In this document: piece by piece, positions 16,501 to 26,891 of the stretch
How positions within the stretch are numbered: the stretch's first letter is position 1
Layout of the letters: the number at the start of each line of letters is the position of its first letter
Assembly: GCA_037833965.1 (NCBI GenBank)
Contig: AP031355.1
Location: 30,281,501-30,345,500 of the forward strand
DNA from: Marchantia polymorpha subsp. ruderalis
Taxonomy: Eukaryota > Streptophyta > Marchantiopsida > Marchantiales > Marchantiaceae
DNA: 64,000 nucleotides
Direction: 5' to 3'
The notes under the pieces: model-generated
What the model was told of the DNA's origin: nothing
Seen by the model: only the letters and a program-made list of their open reading frames with translations
The model's database searches: none
Made by a program: the position numbers and the translations under genes

Positions 16501-17640
16501 TATCATATACTGGATGAAAAGCACTGAGAAGACGATAATAGTAAAAGTGGAAAGCGTCATGGATGATCTGAGGCATGAGTGTGAGAAGCCTAAAAGGAGA
16601 AGATCAGTGTAATGTAAAGGAGGAGAGCACCTGTCGCAGTAACAATAGTGGGAGAACTAAGCGGGCAGTAATGAGGATCCAGTCCGACGCAAGAAAGTCT
16701 TGCAATGACCATTTGTAAAACACACAATTACATCCTGCCAAGTTCAGAAGCAACACACAGATGTACTCCTTGAACGTTTTCACACCAACTTCACATAAAT
16801 CCAGAGAATGTCTGGTTTCATGTGAAATTGGTGTGAAAAACACCGTTGTTTTTCACCTACTCTGTAAAATGATGACAAACTGAGTCAAGAACTCCACAGA
16901 AAACAAACCACATACAAGACTCTCACCTGATTAAACACCGGGTGAGAGAACGTACGTGCTTGTATGTTCTTCACACCAGCTGCCACAGCGTAAGAAAGGC
17001 CTTCAATAAGTGCTGTATACTCGGCGACATAGGCTGCGGTTCCCATCCCCAGATATTTGCCTGATTCGACCAGCACATGGCCTTCGGCATCCCTCAAAGA
17101 CCAAGCCATTGCCACATGCCCTGGTTCTTCCCTCGCCCTGCCAGTATACAACTTACAGACCTGATTTTCATCCCAATAGTCATCGTCAAGTCCGTGGAAT
17201 GGCTCCTCATAGATATCCCCTTCTTCCTCCCATTCCGTATCGGGCATCTCATCCACTGACTTTGCGAATTGCCTATCGTGACTCCTCATCCGAAACTCTT
17301 GTATCAAATCCTGCGCCTCTTTAGCCGCCTTTTTCTGATCTCCAAGGATTTCCTCAAGTATCTGCAATTCCGCACTCTGAAACCCCAATGCGGAAAAGCG
17401 ATCCCTTACATCGAGAGTAGTTTTATCTAATGAGTTCTTCGGCAACGTCTCTTGTACAAAGCTCTCCTCCACGGGACGTTTACCCTCACGAATTTGTGAT
17501 TTGACAGGAGGGACATCCATAGCCGATGCAGCCATTGCCTCCTCCAACTGCAAATCGTAAGCCAGCTCCCAGTCCGAATACATCACCGTCGCCTTATTTA
17601 CCTCCAGCAGTTGCTGACGTGCTGCTACTACATCTGCCAT
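13534..17640 (-). CDS. RBR-type E3 ubiquitin ligase with RNase H-like domain and C-terminal CCCH finger
   Basis: Exons on the - strand: 17640-16927, 15564-14735, 13855-13534; 1866 nt, 621 residues, phases 0 and 2. The start is the first ATG after an in-frame stop (17670-17668). Residues ~162-290 form an RVT_3/RNase H-like domain (AEYTALIEGL, then VFNQVSGLW across the exon junction). RING1 spans C318 to about C366, the IBR about 386-463, and RING2 begins at C496 with the HECT-like catalytic cysteine C509 in DQGCYHMTC. A CCCH finger (C595-x7-C603-x5-C609-x3-H613) ends the protein after an acidic linker. Family knowledge: RBR ligases receive ubiquitin on the RING2 cysteine, and plants have a subclass with this RNase H-like domain. 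Two expected acidic RNase H residues look replaced (YTGRA near 165, RTFSHP near 229), so nuclease activity is unlikely. The CCCH finger suggests an RNA-binding role; its joining to this architecture is unfamiliar to me. Confidence 0.9.
14079..14118. repeat. Perfect 18-bp hairpin in RBR intron 2
   Basis: CACTCTACGAGCTAATAG (14079-14096), loop CATT, then the exact reverse complement (14101-14118). Confidence 0.9.
16173..16204. repeat. GTGG(A)n / (T)nCCAC inverted repeat in RBR intron 1
   Basis: GTGG followed by an A run is matched by a T run followed by CCAC, with a short spacer. Slippage at the homopolymers makes exact arm length uncertain. Confidence 0.6.
16471..16513. repeat. Two adjacent perfect hairpins in RBR intron 1
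   Basis: GAAGAGATATAC (16471-16482) faces GTATATCTCTTC (16484-16495) across one base. Immediately after, CCAGTAT/CAT/ATACTGG (16497-16513) forms a second stem-loop. Confidence 0.85.
16777..16839. repeat. 63-nt foldback with 29-nt arms in RBR intron 1
   Basis: Arm 1 at 16777-16805 begins TTTTCACACCAACTTCACAT and arm 2 lies at 16811-16839. They are complementary at 26 of 29 positions with a 5-nt loop. In the sense of the host intron this would fold as a single long stem; it could be a foldback element or an intronic small-RNA precursor. Confidence 0.8.
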
Positions 17641-20250
17641 CTTTCCCTTCTCAGACAAATGCCCCTGTCAATTTCCCCCAGAGCTCCACACGCGCAGATT
17701 CAAGCCTTCGACTGACTCCTCAAATCCGATTTACGAAACAAGAAAGAAGAACATTGCAAATCAAGGCAAGACTTCCCCTCTGCCTTCCCTTTCCTCCGCT
17801 TTCAAGAACGAAAAAAGTCGGAAGGCACCGATCGCCACTGAACCGCGGACCTCAATCCTCCTCTTGAGCTTCAGATGGGTCAGAGAACATCTACGATAGA
17901 AGTACACACTAAAAATACGCTACTGACGATTTCTCTGCAGCTCACATGACTCTCTAGTACTCTGAACAATCGTCCGCCTAAGAAAACATTCGCCCGCGCG
18001 AGAAACCACTCGATGCTGCTCCCCGCACATTGATACCGCCTTGAAAAAACGAACAAACGAACACGTCAGCTTCTGTGGAGAAGCTGGTCAGAAGTACCTC
18101 GTCAAACCATGTGAATAAAATACGGTGGGGCTGGAAAAGTCAAGCGGCATCAGTGTCGAATTTCCAGAACAAAGTTCCATCAATCCCCATCCTCAGCTAA
18201 TCTGCCACCAGCAACGAGCCTCTCGCCATTCCTCTAAATCCACGCACTCCCACATCAACAGCTGCCTCTTCAATTCTACTCTCGCCCAAATCAAGAACCA
18301 CTTCACTGCCCGGGCTGGTCGACCCAACCCACAGACCGGAATATTCGGAATCAGTCAAACTCTCTGAGAAAAATTCCTCCTACAATCAAATGGAATATTA
18401 ACGCCCCGCAAAGAATCCCAGCGGACAAAATCCAATCATAAGCCCCGTCGCCTAACGCTCGCAGGTTTCATTCCGACAGCCCTACAGCTCTCGTGTGTAC
18501 GAATGAAGCAATCATGTCATCGCTCAAAACTATTCAGTGTCCGAAAGTCACCTCCAGTCAATCTGCAGCACAGCTTGATCTGCCAACCCTTCCTTCTCGC
18601 TGTACTTGGCCCCCTTCCTCTCTAGATCCTTCACCCGGCGGTTCGTATAGATTACGCTAGCATGCGCCTACATGCCACATGCCACATGCCCCCCAAACTG
18701 ACAAACATTGATGTAAATGTTCATTCCATGTCATTTTGACTTTCGAAGCTTTCATGCCACGTGGCCCAAACTGTGTCTTTTGGACTTTCTGCGCCGAATG
18801 GAGGTTTTTAGTCATTTGATTCTAAGCTATTATTTTATATAATGTAACGAAATTCTTTTGATATGGCAGCAAGATGTTCTTTAATCCCAAAGAATAAAAG
18901 TATGAAAAGAAGATGTTGCACTCAACATGTACTGTACTTCTATTAAAAAATTTGAATCATTTTTGGTGACTATCAGAGAGTAAATTACTACTCGGTTAAC
19001 ATGGTAGTTGGAACGAATATTTTTCATGATTTATTATATTTTTTTGAAATTGAAACATAAATTATAATACTCTATATAATCTTATATTCAGACCTCTACA
19101 CTTATGTAGTTGCATTCTCTGTCTCTTGATAATGAATCATCAGATCAACAAAATATACTTAAATCCATTATTGCAATAAAATTAAGATATTATCATTTCA
19201 ATATTACTTCAACGAAAAAGCTATCAAATTTAATCTATATGTGAACATTTTTATGACAGAAAAATTACTATGATTTACATGCAATAATTGTATCATTGAT
19301 TATTGTAGTTTGTCATATATTTAGCTCAAAATAATGAAGAAGTCATATGTACATAGTTGCTGTCTATGAAATAATGTGACATGACCAATGAAAATGTAGA
19401 TGTATTGATTGACCAATTCAATGAGATTCAAAAAAATGAAAAAATGAAAATCTTTTTTTCCTGTAGGAAAATATAATTTACCGATAATGCAAAAAATATT
19501 TTAGTTTTCAGATGGCTAAATATAAAATCTAATTCTAATTTTAAAATTTTAAAATTAGAAAATTGTGTTTTGAAATATTTACATCGGACAAAAAATCATA
19601 TAGATTTATGATTTTTTGTGTGTGAAGATGCATAATTATAAGTATAACCGAATATATTTTTTAAATATACGAGACAAAATCATATAAATAATATAATTTC
19701 TTTGTTTCTAAAAATTACAAAATATATGCGAACAATTCAAGCACTTCATTAGTTGATTCATCTTCATAATTGTTCATCACTTTAACTTAGGTAAAAAAAA
19801 TGCAAATTCTTACAAGATAATAGATTATTGATAAAAAATTCATATAATAAAAAATCTTGTATTTGATCATCAATAGTTAAAAAAATTCTGCAATTTTTTA
19901 AACAAATCATTCAAAAGATATATCAAGGGTGGAGCAATTGTCATAAATCATGGATAATTATAAATCTATTTTGATTTCATTGCATTATTGACGCAATTTA
20001 CCTAAAATATTATTTAAAATGAAACTAAAAATAAGCTAAAAATGACAAGAAATATAGAAATAATTCTTGAATATTTTATTGGAATTTTTTTGCTATTGGT
20101 GCATATTCATGCTTTTTTATTTGAAGATCAGTAAAAAAATTAGATCTTTTAATCAATGCTCTAATTCATTGAGAAAGATTTAAAATTTCGGAATTTTTTA
20201 GTAAATTTAAAAAATTCCAAAATTTATTACAAAATATACATAGTCATATC
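17641..20250. other. Upstream region of the RBR gene, then AT-rich intergenic DNA
   Basis: 17.64-18.75 kb is less AT-rich and should hold the RBR promoter and 5' UTR; several short open frames here (17526-17867 +, 18125-18367 +) have no recognisable domain. From about 18.8 kb the DNA is AT-rich with small palindromes, such as the one near 19542-19560 and ACAAAAAATCATA / TATGATTTTTTGT near 19587-19620. No gene seen. Confidence 0.45.
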
Positions 20251-20776
20251 ATTATAATCATGTGATTTATACATAATATTTTTTTAAAAGGTGAATTTAA
20301 CTTTTTCCAAAAATTTGTTTATTTCCAGGATTATTTAATGTACAAGGATTTATATATTAAACAGGGAGCTGCTAGTCACCACTCACTTTTCGCTATTCAT
20401 CACTCAACTCCCATTTTAAAGAACCCCTGCGCACTTTTCTCGCGCTTCGATTGGCTGGATTGAAAGCACTGGCACGGAATCCTCTAGTCAATGTGTGAAT
20501 TTAGAACCGCGCATGAAGCCTTTAGACTAGCATAGGTTGCTCTGGTAAGTTCTTGGTAACGATCCATGGTGATGTAAGTGGTGTTTTGGACGCGCTTTTC
20601 AACAATTTGAAAAGTGGGGGCGAGTGGTGAATAGCGAAAAGTGAGTGGTGACTAGCGGCTCACTGTTTAATATTTAAATTATTGTATATTAAAAAATCCT
20701 TGAAATCAGCAGATTTTTATAAAAAAATTAGATTTATATTTTTTAAATATTATGTATAAATAACATGACTATTATT
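20251..20776. mobile_element. Long-TIR MITE (non-autonomous DNA transposon), about 526 bp
   Basis: The two ends are inverted copies over roughly 155-175 bp each. The best block is GCTAGTCACCACTCACTTTT... at about 20371-20405 against its complement at 20622-20656, with one or two differences in about 39 bp. Outward, the match continues at lower identity through ATATTAAACAG and ATTTATACATAATATT to both edges. The unique core is GC-richer and non-coding. No transposase is present. The superfamily is unclear: very long TIRs suggest a Mutator-like origin, but I could not identify a target-site duplication. Confidence 0.75.
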
Positions 20777-20854
20777 AAAAATAAAAATAAAAATATTGAA
20801 AACTATTCTTATCTAATACCTATTATCGCGTGTTTGTTAAACTCGTGATTTGGA

Positions 20855-20970
20855 TTATTGGTCAAGCCGGAGTACTTCCAGGGAAAAACTTCATGAAAGA
20901 AACCCGTACCCCAAACCTACACAGGTGAACAAGTAGAGCATACTAGGGCGCTTGAAAGAACCATGTTGAA
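20855..20970 (+). pseudogene. Nuclear copy of a mitochondrial 26S rRNA segment (NUMT)
   Basis: The stretch contains GTCAAGCCGGAGTACTTCCA, AACCCGTACCCCAAACC, ACACAGGTGAACAAGTAGAG and TACTAGGGCGCTTG in the order found in the large-subunit rRNA of plant mitochondria (the conserved region around E. coli 23S CAGGTAGAGAATACCAAGGCGCTTGAG). Similarity stops after CCATGTTGAA near 20970. The following less AT-rich stretch to about 21060 may be a second organellar fragment that I cannot place. It is short and abuts the MITE, so it is an inserted fragment, not a functional rRNA gene. Confidence 0.8.
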
Positions 20971-21060
20971 AGCGCACACTCCTTATGTTGTGGGGAAGCG
21001 CAGAAAGAAAAGTACCTGGAGCCCATGTTATGCATCAGCCGACTGTCCATTTCTCTTTCA

Positions 21061-22735
21061 AGTCGCTTTCACTGAGGCCCTTTGTTGAGAGTATCGCATA
21101 AGTGATAAAGAAAAAAAAATTATTTGAAGTGAAATACAAATTTTGAAGATTGGTAACACATAGATTACTTTTTTATATATATAAATGTTTCCAAAGATAA
21201 AAATTTTCATTCTCATCATTCTTTTCAATACTAGTCTAACATGACAGATCAATTAGTACTTACCTCACTAACAAATCAACCATATATAATCAATTATAAG
21301 TAAATTTTATCTCGAATTTGAGTTATCACTACTTGAGATACAACAAACTAAATATCAATCAATCCCTTGTTGTATTTAATTTTAAACTCTTGTAATTATC
21401 AAAGATACATAAACTAAAATTTTAGTTGATTATGAAGCTGATTCATATAATATATATATTTTCATTAAATCAGATACTCTATTTTGAAATATATATGAAC
21501 TTGAATTGAATTCTTGAAGTATCTTCTTTACCTCAAATTTTATGGTCAAATAGCAAGATTTGCACCTTAATTGTTGCTCATGCTAGTAAGATTGATACAT
21601 GAGATGGTGCTCATAGATTGATGAATTTCTTTGATCGTAATAAATGTTTTTGCAATTGTCACACATAGATAATAAGATCTATTTTCATATGTGAGTACAG
21701 GTTGAACTTGTGTGACATGCCATTAACACGTTTCAATATTAAAAAAATTCTAATGACTCTAATAATAAACTTTGGTTTTTAACAAATGTAGAGAATCAAA
21801 CATTATCCCTTACATAAAAAATCTTTGCAATGAAAATATACATGTTTTTATGTCAATTTTGAGCAATCATCGGATCTTTTTTGGCTTGAGATAGTTCTTT
21901 AGTAAATATGTTTCACAATATTCTTGATTGTTGCTACTTCGATAAAAAAATAAAAAAATTTTGAATCAAATTCAATTGATCTAACATATAAATACTTAAC
22001 ACTAGTTAAAATGAACACATCTTGTGTATGCATCAAAAGATTGAGATATGCAAAAAACACAAGAGTAAAAAAAAATCTCACTCTTGTTGTTACTCTTATG
22101 TAATTGCACGTCGTATGTTTTTTGACTCATTATGTGTGATCATCACTTTGAGTGAAAAAACATGCATATGTTTTTGACATTGCTAGTTTTATTTTTAAGA
22201 AAATAAAACAAGGACTTTTGTTTACAAATGAGTGAATTGAAATTTTTTATCAATAATTAAGACTCTGCTGAAGCTATGATTTGCAATATTTTCATTTAGA
22301 TGTAACTAAGCATATTATAAGTTTATTATTGTTTTTATATTTGATTTGATTTGAAGAATCTTACTGATTTTTTTCATCAAAATTATAAACAAATCAATTT
22401 GCAACAAGATTCTTAAAAGCTCGCCTTACAAATCTATGATGACATGTTTCTATTGGTGTTAAATTATAAAAAGAGATTTGATAAATTATTTGGTTTTTTA
22501 TTACTTGTCTTGTTTTATTTAAAAGCTACATTGTATAACTTTAAACATAAAACTAAGAATAGAAAAAAATTTAATAAATTAGTTTTTTGTTTATTACTTA
22601 TCTTGTTTTATTTACAAGCTACATATACAACTTTGAACATAAATCTCCACATTTTGGTGTATTTTGGATCAATAATACACTTGTGTGCTTTCTAAGAGTT
22701 TTTTCACTTTCACATAATCTGCAATGGTTGTATGA
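21061..22735. other. AT-rich intergenic DNA with a 93-bp tandem duplication
   Basis: Apart from the tandem repeat (separate entry) and short A/T palindromes I see nothing. The open frame at 22444-22695 arises from the repeat and has a low-complexity Leu/Phe/Lys composition. Confidence 0.5.
22468..22646. repeat. Two-copy tandem repeat, period about 93 bp
   Basis: Copy 1 (about 22468-22554) and copy 2 (about 22563-22646) share CTTGTTTTATTT, AGCTACAT and AACATAAA in register, with scattered substitutions. Confidence 0.75.
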
Positions 22736-22825
22736 CAGACCTCATAAATAGTGGCATTCTAAAAATAAATGTTACTTTTGCCACTATTAAAAATGCCAAA
22801 ATGCTCTTTTAACTTAAGTCATTTA

Positions 22826-23170
22826 AGTCTTAGTTCATTAGTTGAGGGTCTATATGATCACGAGCGCTATCGTCTGAAGTCTGCACACATCGTTCCTCAA
22901 TATAGCTCAACTTCTGTCATTCTGCTTCCCCCACTTCATTTCATCATGCAACTATTAATGAAGCGTCAAACTCCCTTTGGTTGTGACCAGAAGCTTGAGT
23001 TCGGCTTGAAAATTGTAGAAAAAAGCATTGATGGCAAGAATGTGATTGTTCTCCAATGCAATTTTTGTGTTTTTAATGGGAGGGATACTCGCGAGGAAGC
23101 CGACATCAAGCGCAAACGCATCGCAAACATCCACTTATTTTGTTCATTGTTTCGCTTAGAATTGTACTGA
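22826..23170 (+). pseudogene. hAT transposase N-terminal zinc-finger fragment
   Basis: The frame contains EFGLKIVEKS, a C-x2-C pair (QCNFCVFNGRDTR) and KRKRIANIHLF, in the order of the BED-like N-terminal zinc finger of a hAT-related transposase family. It stops at 23170 before the distal His ligands expected after KRKR...NI. The truncation coincides with the start of retroelement-derived sequence. No ATG is assigned because the 5' end is not conserved. Confidence 0.55.
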
Positions 23171-23289
23171 AAGCACTTGGAAACAGTGCACATGCAAGAT
23201 TGGTTGGATTACAATGCGCTTTGTCGTGCGAATATGTATTGTCATACACTCTACATCGATGACATGCTACTCACATACACACTCACATA

Positions 23290-23785
23290 AGATACGAAAT
23301 AGTACCAGAACTCACCCCCCTAGCTGGCGGTGAGGTCCCTTTGACTCCCATGTAGCCCTATTTACAACATGTTATACACCTTCATGGGTGCGTGAACTAG
23401 TAGACCGGGTGCTATGTCGCCCCATCGTTAGTTGCCTATCTATAATTCATAACATGTGAAGAACAAGTCATCTACTCTTTCGAAGTACATCAAGGACAAA
23501 CCCATCGTCCAGCCGGAATAACATCGATATGTGGAGTCAGGCACGACATGTTCCATCCGCTAGAACACCTATCACACACTAACATACGAGCCGCTTGATT
23601 AGCTGACCCACATAGCATGCACCTCCAACCGGCACTATTCTAAGCTTTGGTCCACATACCATCCACGTTTGGGAGTTGACATGGCGCACAATTGGGCACA
23701 TGATACTTCCAAACAACACCGTCACGATTTGTGAATAGATCAGAAGAATGAGCCCAAACACAAGTAGTTGAATTGGACGGGTTGT
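23290..23785 (-). pseudogene. Ty3/gypsy polyprotein C-terminal fragment with PHD finger
   Basis: Read on the - strand, one frame gives NCAPCQLPNVDG, then a PHD zinc finger: WRCMLCGS, MLVCDRCSSGWNMSCL and GRWVCP, with nearly correct Cys/His spacing, but with in-frame stops (after MWTKA and after WVCP). Downstream in a related frame GVKGTSPPARGVSSGTISYL follows. PHD fingers at the C-terminus of gypsy polyproteins are known to me from mosses and algae. It is clearly inactive. Its orientation is opposite to the RNase H fragment 700 bp away, so the retroelement was rearranged or two fragments inserted. Confidence 0.6.
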
Positions 23786-24502
23786 GCTTCAAAAAGGAGC
23801 TTGTGACGCTTTCTGTGCTCCACTAAGTCCATGTTCAAAAGCATGAACTGTTAATATCTCAAAGAATTTTCAGTTCGCGTGATCTTAATGGAATCAAATA
23901 TAATTACATTGCCTACACAACGTTTAATCATAGTAAGGACAATAATTTTGTGGATATATACTCAAGATTGACACAAAGATTATGAATCCTTGATTGTATT
24001 TAAATTCTATAAGAGTTCTGAAAATTTTTGATTCGAGCCTATACCCTATCTTCAGTGAGCTGCTTGACATATTTCAAATTCTCTTGTCGATTGTTGAATT
24101 TGGATGCATCAAGGTCGGACAAGTCAAAGCTTAGTGGTATGTAATTTGCATGTGTAGTAACATGTCAAAGATCTGGTTGAGCATCTGATGACAACTGAGC
24201 AAGCTGGATATGGACATACATTATTTGCAATCTTTGAAGGTAAAGGTTCAGGAGAGTTTCATAATTTCCACGAAAAGGAAGTTACAAGGATTCACAAAAT
24301 CGCTGATTTTTGGGGAGTGATTACAAAAGCAAAAATTGTAGTTGGCTTGGTTTTTCATAAGAAGATCAAAGGTATCAACACAAAGACAGAGATAGGCATA
24401 CGGAGCTCCAGAGAATGCATATTTTGTACAAGATTATCGGGATAGTTTCTTGTAGTATCATAGGTCCATAGAGCTCCTTGGTGAAAAGGGAGTTCGGGGT
24501 GT

Positions 24503-24880
24503 GTGAGGAGATACACGAGGATATTACATCGGCTTGCATACTACGTGTTCAATTTTGATAAGGCTGAAAGAGTGTTGAAGGATTCGTTTGGTACGCAATT
24601 TACCCTTGTCACAGATCATCAGCCGCTCAAGTGGTTGATGGAGTCCTACAAGCTCACAGGGAAGCTTGCACGATGGGCTCTCATCTTACAAGAGTATGAT
24701 TTTCTGGTGGTGCATAGACTTGGAGTTGCAAATTTGGATGCCGATGATTTGAGTCGGAACTCATGCACTAGCCAGGAGTATGATCCTAGACCTAGATGGC
24801 ATGGTGAGGTGGATGAAAAAATGGTGTCTGGTTGGCACGCATCTGCCTTCATGTGTTTGTTGCGTGGAGACTCTAAGTAG
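24503..24880 (+). pseudogene. Ty3/gypsy reverse transcriptase RNase H fragment
   Basis: An open stretch encodes FGTQFTLVTDHQPLKWLMES, KLARWALILQEYDF, HRLGVANLDADDLSRN and RWHGE, the conserved end of the gypsy RNase H domain. In intact elements DHQ.L.WL is preceded by the RT palm and followed by integrase; neither is found adjacent. The frame ends at TAG 24878-24880. This is a truncated retroelement relic. Confidence 0.8.
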
Positions 24881-24917
24881 GGAAGACCACTTGACATCTT
24901 GCTCTAGTCAAAGAGTG

Positions 24918-24984
24918 GATGGTCAAGACCATTTGCATAAGATCTATGGTCTTGACCATCATCTTCAACCTAAGGTTGAAGATG
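24918..24984. repeat. Two adjacent perfect hairpins after the gypsy fragment
   Basis: GATGGTCAAGACCAT (24918-24932) faces its exact complement at 24946-24960. Directly after, CATCTTCAACCT (24960-24971) faces AGGTTGAAGATG (24973-24984). Confidence 0.9.
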
Positions 24985-25989
24985 GTGCTACGAGTATTGA
25001 AACCTGATCTATTCACAAGGAGTGGAGAGTAAAGTCGTGTTTCCACACCACCTCGCAACATCGACTATTCCAACTAGATGATCAATTGCTCAGACCACAA
25101 ACGAATACAAAGTGAGTCTGTGCTGCACCTTTCTAGCTTTCAACTCATATGGCCAGAAATTCCTACCCAGCAAAATTACTTTTGAATCGCAGCCAACTAG
25201 AATTCACATAATTTCTTGGAACCTACAAGAGGAAAAATTGGCGATCAATTCTGTCCAAACCAAGTGAATTCCGCTACCGAACATCAAGACTTTCATCAAT
25301 TTCACAAAACTCTTCTTTGGTGTCCATAGAGTCTGCCACAACTGTCAGAGCTCCGATACACAATCTACTGAAGATGGCTACTGCTAGAACATGTAAATTT
25401 CATAAGTAAATTTTGTTTACCACACTTCTTCTTTCCGTTTGAATCTCATGTTCATCAAAGCTACAAGCAGATAAATATCCAATATAACACTCCCTAGTTC
25501 TGACCTTGAAGCACCCCTCGCATTGAGCCAAATCAACTCAATTTCATGCACTGATCTCCATGTTAGCAAAAGAAAAACACGATTACTTGCTGCTTAATCT
25601 CGTCATTGCACGACTAGTTTTTTCGAAGCCCGCAATCACTCAATAGATCTATCTATCAATGTATGGTCCAAGAAATGACATTCACACTTGCTTTTCTCTG
25701 TCACACTTAACCCAAGGTCTGACCTTCGATGATTACTTCTGAATTTTCATCAAAATTCACATACGATTCCAAGACTACGAATAACTACAAACTCATCCGG
25801 ATTCTATCTAAACCCGAACGGGAGTTCTTTGGGAGAATTTGATGTGTTTTTCTTCACTGGCAAACACGTCAGTCTTGATTATTTAATTAGCAACAAACTG
25901 TCACACATACATAAGTCAAGCCCAACCCACTCGTCTCGAGAATCCACGTCGATGCTTCATATTACTCACTTGTCCAACGCTACAGGTTG

Positions 25990-26017
25990 GACTCGAAGAA
26001 CTTACGTTCTTCGAGTC
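25990..26017. repeat. Perfect 12-bp hairpin GACTCGAAGAAC / GTTCTTCGAGTC
   Basis: Arms 25990-26001 and 26006-26017 are separated by TTAC. It lies at the 3' end of the nested retroelement-like segment, upstream of the transposase remnant. Confidence 0.9.
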
Positions 26018-26115
26018 GTTGTTGACTCTATACCCTACGTGAAAAGTAATTCTAGCCCGACAGCTATATTTAGTATATAAAAAATACATGAAAGCTTAGT
26101 ACTGAACAGAAGCAT

Positions 26116-26817
26116 AAGTTCTTCGACAATAAGAAGCGATCAAAAATTCATGCATATGTTGACACCACCAAGAAGAGCATCACGTTCGATATTTGCAATA
26201 TTGCGACTGTCAACGAATTAATTGGCGATTTGTTCTTCAAGCATGATTTTGACGAAGACAATGAAGAGAGCAAACTGATCTCGAAGACTACGGCTCTCAA
26301 GCTTTTTTGCCCCATATTTGATTGCGATGATATGAAAGAAGAAGATGGAGATGCTAATGAAGAAGCTGATCAGGGTGTCCAGCGGTACGCCCGTCACAAT
26401 TAAGAATCATGTGCGGTTCTAGCTCTCAATTATCATGTCAGCGTCGGTTTGTCGTTCAAACAGACGGCCGCCGTTATCACGGAGCACCGCAATCGCACCA
26501 AGAATGCTTAGTTGATGGGCATCAATGATCACATGCTTGGAAATTTTGTTCGCGATCTTTTGGCGGTTGCATTGCAGTTGCTCTATAATGTGCTCTGCAG
26601 TTCTGTGAAGGACTCGCAATAACCTTCCCAAACACGTGCGCGGTGAACTCAGACTCTTCTTTGTCAAGTTTGAACTAGACAACCGTCGCACCAATCTCCA
26701 ATTGTTGTCTTTGGCCGGAATGATGCATTCCAAGCAATATGTTTTATTGTGTAAATTGTTTTGAGTGCACCCGCCACAACTTTTCGCACATTCAATACAA
26801 AATGTCACAGATGTCAC
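26116..26817 (+). pseudogene. hAT transposase central-region remnant
   Basis: One + frame reads DNKKRSKIHAYVDTTKKSI..., then KLISKTTALKLFCPIFD, an acidic stretch, a stop at about 26401, and then SCAVLALNYHVSVGLSFKQT and VITEHRNRTKNA, NDHMLGNFVRDLL and ALQLLYNVL with further stops. The order (YHV..GLSF.QT, then EHRNRTKN, then a hydrophobic helix) resembles a transposase family I associate with hAT-like elements. At least three stops break it. The overlapping - strand frame (26419-26817) is a shadow. Confidence 0.5.
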
Positions 26818-26891
26818 TTTTAAGAATGATGAAGTGCTACTTTTAAGTTAAGAGTGGCAAAAGTGGCATATGTCACTATTTATGAGATCTG

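Larger units (their letters stand above)
22736..26891 (+). mobile_element. Degenerate hAT-type DNA transposon, 4.2 kb, with nested retroelement fragments
   Basis: Left terminus CAGACCTCATAAATAGTGGC (22736) and right terminus, read inward on the - strand, CAGATCTCATAAATAGTGAC (from 26891) are inverted repeats with two differences. A second matching block (ACTTTTGCCACT) lies just inside both ends. The flanking 8-mers are TTGTATGA (22728-22735) and TTTTATGA (26892-26899), seven of eight identical. CAG-starting TIRs with 8-bp duplications are the signature of the hAT superfamily. Inside, read on +, are a zinc-finger N-terminal fragment and a broken central transposase segment, separated by Ty3/gypsy debris on both strands. 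The element cannot encode its own transposase. Confidence 0.75.

Noticed and set aside
22444-22695. An 83-codon frame with two similar halves
   Set aside because: The similarity is explained by a 93-bp non-coding tandem repeat in AT-rich DNA.
26419-26817. A 132-codon - strand frame with Cys-rich start
   Set aside because: The + strand reads as a broken hAT transposase over the same bases; the - frame is its shadow.
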